A DNA stretch of 10,663 nucleotides from Akkermansiaceae bacterium (lineage in GTDB: Bacteria > Verrucomicrobiota > Verrucomicrobiia > Verrucomicrobiales > Akkermansiaceae). The stretch lies in the NCBI GenBank assembly GCA_011524615.1, contig WTJZ01000056.1:1-10663 (forward strand), in the 5' to 3' direction. The translations under genes and the position numbers were made by a program. The notes below the pieces were generated by a model, which saw nothing but the letters and a program-made list of their open reading frames with translations, had not been told where the DNA came from and made no database searches. This document shows positions 6,192 to 10,663 of the stretch, piece by piece (within the stretch, counting starts at the first letter, position 1; each line of letters begins with the position of its first letter).

Positions 6192-7339
6192 GTTGGGTCT
6201 TACAAAATTTGTTTTCTTTGGTGGTGGGGCTATGTATCGCCCTATGGCCAGCACAGTTACTAGGGCATAGTGTGGATCAGGTGTTCATGGAGTTCTCGGC
6301 ACAGGAGGATCAAATCTATGGGGTGATGTATCTCGATGCGGCGTACTGTCTACCAGAGTATAGGGGAGATGACAGTATGACGGCTCCGACTCGGCAATGG
6401 TTGGTAGGGCTAGATGAGGAGGAGCATGCGCGGTTACGTCTGGAGGCTGAGGCGTATATCAGGGATGCGCTGGTCATCATGGTAGAGCAGGCACCAGTTG
6501 CGTATTCGGTGCGCTTTCCCGATTATGCGCAGGTCCCCTATGACTTTTACCCATCTGTGATTAACAAGCCGGTCCTCCGGGCGCAGATTCAGGCAGATTA
6601 CCCCGACTACGGAGGCGCACTCCAGGTGGGGTGGCGTGATCCGTATGAGGCTAAGCTCTTATTGGACTTCCATTGGGTCGATGAAGGAGGTCCACAGAAG
6701 AGTCTCTTACAGATAGATGCGATGAGTGCGATCGACACCGGTTTTATCACGGAGGCGGTCGTGAGATCTGAGGCCGAGCAACAGGTGCTCCCGAGGTCTC
6801 GGTCTGTAGGCGGTTTTATCGGGGTGGGGTTTCGTCACATTTTACCGCTGGGCTTGGATCACATACTTTTTATCGTAGGGATTTTTCTTTTCCTTCCGCA
6901 TTGGCGCCCCTTGCTTACTCAGTCATTATGTTTTACGGCGGCGCATTCTGTGACACTTGCGCTAGCGCTACTGGGAGTGGTTAGCTTTGATAGTCAATGG
7001 GTGGAAGTGTTGATTGCTCTCTCGATCGTCTACATAGCAGTCGAGAATCTGTGGGGGGAGTCGGGTCAGGTGAGACGATTATGTCTGATTGTGGCCTTTG
7101 GGTTACTGCATGGACTAGGGTTTGGCAGTGTCCTTCAGCAATACTTACCGACGGAGCGCGTCTTTTGGCCTCTGCTCCAATTTAATCTCGGGGTAGAGTT
7201 AGGCCAGATTACGATTCTTGCGGGGTGTTTTTTGCTTTATTTTCCCTTTAAGAAGTGGTTTAAAGAATGGCGTAAATATTGTTCCTTGCTGATTGGCTTA
7301 ATCGGTCTGTATTGGGTAGTGGAACGCATCCTGAATTAA
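6185..7339 (+). CDS. HupE/UreJ_2-family membrane protein with N-terminal exported domain
   Basis: A 384-aa protein from ATG 6185 (MPSWVLQNLF). Residues about 8-28 form a hydrophobic signal segment ending in LLGHS. A hydrophilic extracytoplasmic domain follows (to about residue 205). The C-terminal half has about six to seven transmembrane helices and the HupE/UreJ_2 motifs: GFRHILPLGLDHILF (H218, D225, H226), AAHSVTLALA (H254), GLLHGLGFGSVL (H309) and FNLGVELGQ (E338). Relatives are linked to nickel or other metal uptake for hydrogenase or urease, but this large subgroup with an exported N-terminal domain is functionally uncharacterised and no hydrogenase or urease gene lies here. The frame is open upstream to 6044, but that part overlaps the divergent regulator gene, so ATG 6185 is chosen. 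The stop is 4 bp from the next gene's start, which indicates an operon with the M15 peptidase. Confidence 0.87.
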   Translation: MPSWVLQNLFSLVVGLCIALWPAQLLGHSVDQVFMEFSAQEDQIYGVMYLDAAYCLPEYRGDDSMTAPTRQWLVGLDEEEHARLRLEAEAYIRDALVIMVEQAPVAYSVRFPDYAQVPYDFYPSVINKPVLRAQIQADYPDYGGALQVGWRDPYEAKLLLDFHWVDEGGPQKSLLQIDAMSAIDTGFITEAVVRSEAEQQVLPRSRSVGGFIGVGFRHILPLGLDHILFIVGIFLFLPHWRPLLTQSLCFTAAHSVTLALALLGVVSFDSQWVEVLIALSIVYIAVENLWGESGQVRRLCLIVAFGLLHGLGFGSVLQQYLPTERVFWPLLQFNLGVELGQITILAGCFLLYFPFKKWFKEWRKYCSLLIGLIGLYWVVERILN

Positions 7340-7343
7340 TCGT

Positions 7344-7955
7344 ATGTCGAATGAATCACGCCGGCGCTTTTTAGAAAAGTCTGTCTTCTTGTTAGGGATG
7401 GGAGGGCTAGGATACCTCTTCTATCAAAACGGGAAGAAGCGCTTCTCCGAATGGCGGCGTGACTTCTTAGATAAGATTACGAACTTTGACCACACGCCAC
7501 GAGATCTCCGCCCTCTTCCTACAGATACAGATTACCTGGCCTTCTTGGATAACCTACATCTCAAGTACTTTACGGCCAAGGAGATCATTCAGGTGCATAG
7601 TCGGTGGCGTGGAGATGTCCAAAATGACCTGCCGCCTCGTGAGCTATGGTTCGAGATCGAGAATACTCTCCGCATCGCGGATCTCCTGCGAGACCGTCTC
7701 GGTGTCACCTGTAAGATCCTATCGGCTTACAGGAGTAAGAAGTACAACACCGCCGTGGGAGGGGCTAAGTTTTCGCAGCATATGCAGAACCGGGCTCTGG
7801 ATCTCAAGTTCTCGTGCTCTTCGACTAAGGTCTACGAGGCCGCGATGAAGCTCCGAGAGGAGGGACTCTTCCAAGGAGGGATCGGATGGTACCCGAACTT
7901 CGTCCACATCGATACGCGAGGTCGCAATGTGGAATGGGGGCGAGAAGAGGGGTGA
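7344..7955 (+). CDS. M15-family murein endopeptidase/carboxypeptidase-like protein (YcbK/DUF882-like)
   Basis: A 203-aa exported zinc peptidase candidate. The N-terminus SRRRFLEKSVFLLGMGGLGYLFY has a twin-arginine (Tat)-like motif followed by a hydrophobic segment; it may be cleaved or stay as an anchor. The C-terminal M15 domain shows SAYRS (about 128-132), the zinc motif SQHMQNRALD with H146 and D153 (family SxHxxGxAxD, here with Asn in place of the Gly), and the last ligand H188 in PNFVHIDTRG. Known relatives (E. coli YcbK/MepK, D-Ala-D-Ala peptidases) cut peptide bonds in peptidoglycan, so action on the cell wall in the periplasm is inferred. The gene begins 4 bp after the HupE-like gene and should be co-expressed with it. 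No Shine-Dalgarno. Family call is sure; precise bond cleaved is not. Confidence 0.88.
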   Translation: MSNESRRRFLEKSVFLLGMGGLGYLFYQNGKKRFSEWRRDFLDKITNFDHTPRDLRPLPTDTDYLAFLDNLHLKYFTAKEIIQVHSRWRGDVQNDLPPRELWFEIENTLRIADLLRDRLGVTCKILSAYRSKKYNTAVGGAKFSQHMQNRALDLKFSCSSTKVYEAAMKLREEGLFQGGIGWYPNFVHIDTRGRNVEWGREEG

Positions 7956-7984
7956 GTCTCTTCTCATGATCGCTCCATTACATT

Positions 7985-7998
7985 CTCCCTATGGGGAG
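7985..7998. terminator. Weak hairpin after the M15 peptidase gene
   Basis: CTCCC / GGGAG (7985-7989 with 7994-7998) with a 4-nt TATG loop lies 30 bp past the M15 stop codon. The following plus-strand sequence (TCTCTAATAGG) is only weakly T-rich. It lies in the convergent spacer with the minus-strand gene ending at 8063 and is a possible but poor terminator for the plus-strand operon. Confidence 0.3.
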
Positions 7999-8062
7999 TC
8001 TCTAATAGGTGGTACGTGAGAAATAGGATACTCGTTGTCTCCCTTGTGAGCGCGTGGCACTC

Positions 8063-8482
8063 TCAATTCGAGAGTACAGCCACCTTATACTCTCCATTCA
8101 CTAGGCCAATAGTGATCGTTTCTGAGTGTTCATTATGCTCTCCAGAGGTGAAGGTAATGGTGTACTTGGGCTCTAGATTTAATTTTAAGACTCCGAAGTT
8201 GCCTCCGTAATCTTTTCCCTCGGACCATTGTTTCATGATTTCGTCACTAGGAGGAGTTACCTTGGGGTTGGAGATCGTGTACGAGCCAAATCGAGAGGTG
8301 TGACTTTTACACATCGCTAGAATTTTTTCCGATACATTCACCTGATACATGAGTTCATTGAAAATCTTGTCCCCCTCCTTATTATTGTAGAGAGACATGT
8401 AGTGTTGAGCAAACGCGTTTGCCTTTTCGATGTCTGCGAGCGCAAACGTGGCGGTGATGAGAAGTAAGAGGATGGACTTCAT
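8063..8482 (-). CDS. Small exported protein of unknown function (139 aa)
   Basis: I do not recognise this family. The N-terminus MKSILLLLITATFALADI is a clear Sec signal peptide with a likely cleavage after ALA (about residue 16). It has no lipobox, so the mature protein of about 123 aa is expected in the periplasm or outside. The mature part begins with an amphipathic helix (EKANAFAQHYMSLYNN) and continues into alternating polar and hydrophobic strands (GNFGVLKLNLEPKYTITFTSG, HSETITIGLVNGEYKVAVLSN). This overall shape is reminiscent of NTF2-like or small cystatin-like folds, which is only a guess. There is one cysteine. A 6-bp inverted repeat (8059-8064 with 8070-8075) spans the stop codon. 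It lies downstream of the OmpA-type gene, but a strong hairpin between them suggests separate transcription. Confidence 0.75.
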   Translation of the reverse strand: MKSILLLLITATFALADIEKANAFAQHYMSLYNNKEGDKIFNELMYQVNVSEKILAMCKSHTSRFGSYTISNPKVTPPSDEIMKQWSEGKDYGGNFGVLKLNLEPKYTITFTSGEHNEHSETITIGLVNGEYKVAVLSN

Positions 8483-8546
8483 CTATTTTGAGAGTGGGTG
8501 TTCGTTGATGAGTGACTTGTTACAGGTGACAAGCGAGAGAGAAAGG

Positions 8547-8566
8547 GAGCGCCCTGTGGGGCGCTC
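8547..8566 (-). terminator. Terminator hairpin after the OmpA-type lipoprotein gene
   Basis: A perfect 8-bp inverted repeat GAGCGCCC / GGGCGCTC (8547-8554 with 8559-8566) has a TGTG loop and starts 12 bp after the lipoprotein stop codon. The minus-strand sequence that follows (CCTTTCTCTCTC) is pyrimidine-rich with interrupted T residues, so it is a slightly imperfect intrinsic terminator. Confidence 0.72.
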
Positions 8567-8578
8567 TGCTGAGAGTTC

Positions 8579-9256
8579 TTATTGGAACTGGCTTGAGACG
8601 GGCTCGATGCGTAGTTCTACGCGACGGTTCTTGGCCTTACCTGCAGCGGTCGTGTTTGATGCGATCGGTGAGGTCTCTCCGTATCCGCGAGCATTGAGTC
8701 GGCTGCCTGCGACTCCCTTGGCCGAGAGTTGGTTCGCGACGGAGTAGGCGCGGCGTTGGGAGAGAGATTGGTTATAGGAGTCACTACCGTCAGAGTCGGT
8801 GTGTCCTTCTACTGCGATGACGGTCTTGTCATACTCCTTGAGCACGAGGGCGACCGAATCGAGCGTCGGAAGGAACTGGCTCTGGAGGGTCGCGTCTGCG
8901 ACGCCGAAGGTGATGTCATGTGGCATGTTAAGGATGATATCATTTCCTGCGCGACTGACGCTGACGCCTGTATTCTGGAGTTGTTGGCGGATCTTAGCCT
9001 CTTGGCGATCCATGTAGTATCCTACTCCACCACCGGCTGCTCCACCGATCCCTGCGCCGATGAGGGCACCGCGCTTAGCATTACCACTACCAGTGTTATT
9101 CGCGATAACGGCGCCGATGACAGCCCCACCGATGGCGCCGATTCCGGCACCCTTGGCGAGGTTAGAGGTCTGGCGTTCGCCAGTGTAGGCATTGTATGTA
9201 GTACAGTTGGAGAAGAGGAGGGCGGAGAGTGCGATGGCTGTGATCTTGAATTTCAT
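8579..9256 (-). CDS. OmpA-family outer-membrane lipoprotein, YiaD-like
   Basis: A 225-aa envelope protein that should tether the outer membrane to peptidoglycan. The N-terminal signal MKFKITAIALSALLFSNC ends in a probable lipidated Cys18; Asn17 at the -1 position is atypical for a lipobox. The start of the mature protein (CTTYNAYTGERQ) is nearly that of YiaD. Residues about 34-82 are a glycine-zipper stretch (GAGIGAIGGAVIGAV, GALIGAGIGGAAGGGVGYYMD). The C-terminal OmpA domain (about 100-222) has the peptidoglycan-binding signature EGHTDSDGSDSYNQSLSQRRA, RGYGETSPIASN and NRRVELR, with the conserved Asp and Arg that grip diaminopimelate. Length and architecture match YiaD closely. It is divergent from gapA and followed by its own hairpin. 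No Shine-Dalgarno. The long frame on the opposite strand (8729-9361) is a shadow. Confidence 0.92.
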   Translation of the reverse strand: MKFKITAIALSALLFSNCTTYNAYTGERQTSNLAKGAGIGAIGGAVIGAVIANNTGSGNAKRGALIGAGIGGAAGGGVGYYMDRQEAKIRQQLQNTGVSVSRAGNDIILNMPHDITFGVADATLQSQFLPTLDSVALVLKEYDKTVIAVEGHTDSDGSDSYNQSLSQRRAYSVANQLSAKGVAGSRLNARGYGETSPIASNTTAAGKAKNRRVELRIEPVSSQFQ

Positions 9257-9491
9257 TGTGTGTATTCTAGTTATCTCTGTAGACGGTTTGTTGTGTCATT
9301 TATTCACACTAATTTCAACACTCTAAATACATTCCCTTTTTCTAGGATAAAGCTATGTTGATCAAATACGTCATGTTTAAGAGAATAGAGCGTAGAAATG
9401 CATCTAAGGGTTGACGGATGATTTTCTCTTGATTAGTTTTCGCGCAACTGCGATGAGGGCTGTGCTCTCGTAGCAGAAATCATTCATTATT
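9257..9491. other. Divergent intergenic region between the OmpA-type gene and gapA
   Basis: A 235-bp AT-rich spacer that should carry both promoters. No ORF or RNA gene was recognised. The candidate gapA promoter is listed separately; on the minus strand I could not choose a convincing promoter for the lipoprotein gene. There is no Shine-Dalgarno at either end. Confidence 0.5.
9411..9439 (+). promoter_or_regulatory. Candidate gapA promoter
   Basis: TTGACG (9411-9416) matches the sigma-70 -35 box at five of six positions. It is followed after 17 bp by TAGTTT (9434-9439), a poor -10 (three of six). Transcription would start near 9446, giving a leader of about 45 nt. The good -35 and ideal spacing support it and the weak -10 counts against it. 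Confidence 0.35.
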
Positions 9492-10493
9492 ATGGCAAAC
9501 TACGCAATTAACGGGTTCGGACGCATTGGACGCAGTGTTCTCCGAGCAATGTCTCCAGAAGAACGTCAGAAGGTTGTATCTATTAACGACCTTACAGATA
9601 ACAAAACTCTTGCTCACCTTCTTAAGTGGGACTCAACACAAGGAAAGTTTGATGGTGAAGTAGATTATGATGATGACCACCTCATCATCGACGGTCACAA
9701 GATCAAGGCAACAGCTGAGCGTGACCCAGCAGCACTTAACCACGCGGCAACAGGCGCGGACATCGTGCTCGAATCAACAGGTTTCTTCGTCTCACAAGAG
9801 GCAGCATCTAAGCACCTCGAAGCAGGCGCTAAAAAAGTTCTCATCTCAGCTCCTGGTAAGGACGTAGATTATACATGGTGTCTCGGCATCAACGACAACG
9901 GATACGATCCAGCTAAGCACAACATCGTATCGAACGCGTCATGTACGACTAACTGTCTTGCGCCAATGGTGAAGGTTCTTAACGATTCATTCGGTATCGA
10001 ATCTGGCTTCATGAGCACGATCCACTCTTACACAGGTGACCAACGTCTCCTTGATGCACCTCACGGTGACCTTCGTCGTGCACGTTCGGCAGCAGAGAAC
10101 ATCATCCCATCATCAACAGGTGCGGCTAAGGCGATCGGTCTTGTGATCCCTGACCTTGCTGGTAAGCTTAACGGTGGTGCATTCCGTGTTCCTACTCCTA
10201 CAGGTTCTCTTACTGACTTTACAGCTGTTCTTAAGAAAGGAACAACAGCTGAGGAAGTAAACGCAGCATTCAAGGCAGCGGCTGAAGGTGAACTCAAGGG
10301 AATCTTCGAGTACTCAGAGGAGCCACTCGTTCTTCAGGATATCGTGGGTAACCCACACAGCTCAATCCTCGATGCAGGATGTACAATGATGCTTGGTGAA
10401 AACTTCGTTAAAGTTTGTGCGTGGTACGACAATGAGTGGGGTTACTCAAACCGTGCAGCAGATGCTCTTAAGAAGCTTGCTGGATCACTCTAA
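9492..10493 (+). CDS. gapA: Type I glyceraldehyde-3-phosphate dehydrogenase
   Basis: A 333-aa cytosolic enzyme that oxidises and phosphorylates glyceraldehyde 3-phosphate to 1,3-bisphosphoglycerate with NAD. The Rossmann motif INGFGRIGR (6-14) is at the N-terminus. Asp33 (SINDLTD), at the end of the second strand, favours NAD over NADP. The catalytic Cys151 lies in SNASCTTNCLAP and His178 in MSTIHSYTGDQ; the phosphate-binding SSTGAAKAIG and the C-terminal WYDNEWGYSNR are intact. Length is normal for the family. Translation starts at ATG 9492 with no Shine-Dalgarno upstream (CATTCATTATT). Codon use is strongly biased to CCA, ACA, TCA, GCA, CGT and GGT, unlike the peptidase and regulator genes, as expected for very high expression. 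pgk follows after a strong terminator. Known family; identity is certain. Confidence 0.98.
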   Translation: MANYAINGFGRIGRSVLRAMSPEERQKVVSINDLTDNKTLAHLLKWDSTQGKFDGEVDYDDDHLIIDGHKIKATAERDPAALNHAATGADIVLESTGFFVSQEAASKHLEAGAKKVLISAPGKDVDYTWCLGINDNGYDPAKHNIVSNASCTTNCLAPMVKVLNDSFGIESGFMSTIHSYTGDQRLLDAPHGDLRRARSAAENIIPSSTGAAKAIGLVIPDLAGKLNGGAFRVPTPTGSLTDFTAVLKKGTTAEEVNAAFKAAAEGELKGIFEYSEEPLVLQDIVGNPHSSILDAGCTMMLGENFVKVCAWYDNEWGYSNRAADALKKLAGSL

Positions 10494-10518
10494 TAGCTGA
10501 ATGAAACTCTAATTACTG

Positions 10519-10560
10519 AAAATGGCCGAGGGAAACGCAAGTTTTTCTGCGGCCATTTTT
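10519..10560 (+). terminator. Strong intrinsic terminator between gapA and pgk
   Basis: A 10-bp stem AAAATGGCCG (10519-10528) / CGGCCATTTT (10550-10559) runs straight into a T tract. Inside it a second small stem AAAC/GTTT closes a GCAA (GNRA-type) tetraloop at 10533-10544. It starts 25 bp after the gapA stop and ends 32 bp before the pgk start codon. It should end most gapA transcripts and lower pgk expression relative to gapA, unless pgk has its own promoter. Confidence 0.88.
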
Positions 10561-10592
10561 GCTTATTATTCCAACACTAAAATTTTTTCGAC

Positions 10593-10663
10593 ATGAACAA
10601 ACTTTCAATTCGCGACCTTGATGTATCAGGTAAGGAAGTGTTAATGCGTTGTGACTTCAACGT
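10593..10663 (+). CDS. pgk: Phosphoglycerate kinase, N-terminal fragment (runs off the right edge)
   Basis: Only the first 23 codons and two bases are in the window: MNKLSIRDLDVSGKEVLMRCDFN followed by a partial Val codon. The pattern 'L.IRDLDV.GK.VL.R.DFNV' is the standard N-terminus of phosphoglycerate kinase, including the RxDFNVP substrate-binding segment. The enzyme makes ATP from 1,3-bisphosphoglycerate, the product of the gene just upstream. The gap-pgk order supports the call. The start ATG has no Shine-Dalgarno (AATTTTTTCGAC precedes it). The gene lies 99 bp after gapA with a terminator between, so the pair is either attenuated or independently expressed. Confidence 0.93.
   Translation, partial: MNKLSIRDLDVSGKEVLMRCDFN

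Noticed and set aside
8059..8075. Hairpin ACTCTC/GAGAGT as a terminator of the 139-aa gene
   Set aside because: It overlaps the stop codon and has no T tract downstream on the minus strand; it is kept only as a note in that gene's entry.
8729..9361. 210-aa open frame on the plus strand
   Set aside because: It is antisense to the YiaD-like lipoprotein gene, which has full motif support. The composition (Cys/Asp/Gly-rich, no domain) is that of a shadow frame.

Overview
The window looks like ordinary chromosome of a Gram-negative bacterium. It encodes an outer-membrane-type OmpA lipoprotein, a Tat-like M15 peptidase and a sigma-54 activator. The enolase and GAPDH sequences have a Verrucomicrobiota flavour: the enolase carries 'CGAFGRAAVPSGASTGEHEA..MRDGDK.RYLGKGV' and the gap and pgk genes are adjacent. 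The phylum is an inference from remembered protein patterns and is only moderately secure. None of the twelve gene starts has a convincing Shine-Dalgarno sequence. No tRNA, rRNA, CRISPR array, insertion sequence or phage gene was seen, and no obvious new multi-gene system.

Layout, left to right. (1) 1-1215, minus: enolase, running off the left edge and carrying an apparent 2-base frameshift at about 113-114. (2) 1406-1791, minus: a small glycine-rich membrane protein with a textbook terminator. (3) 1792-2098: an AT-rich divergent spacer holding two related 26-bp repeats whose small stems covary. (4) 2099-2530, plus: a DUF3592-type membrane protein. (5) 2693-6156, minus: a likely operon of sigma-54 response regulator, minimal M50 site-2 protease and M20 dipeptidase. 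(6) 6185-7955, plus: a divergent pair, HupE/UreJ-like membrane protein and M15 peptidase, only 28 bp from the regulator. (7) 8063-9256, minus: a small exported protein of unknown function and a YiaD-like OmpA lipoprotein. (8) 9492-10663, plus: gapA, a strong terminator, and the first 23 codons of pgk.

The clear metabolic theme is lower glycolysis (gapA, pgk and, 8 kb away, eno). These genes also use a different, more A/T-ending codon set than the genes between them, as expected for high expression. The central block combines envelope proteolysis (M50, M15), peptide turnover (M20) and a possible metal permease, next to a regulator. The most interesting single observation is that the regulator's receiver domain has glutamate at the phosphoacceptor aspartate position and only one of the usual two N-terminal acidic residues, so it may act independently of phosphorylation.
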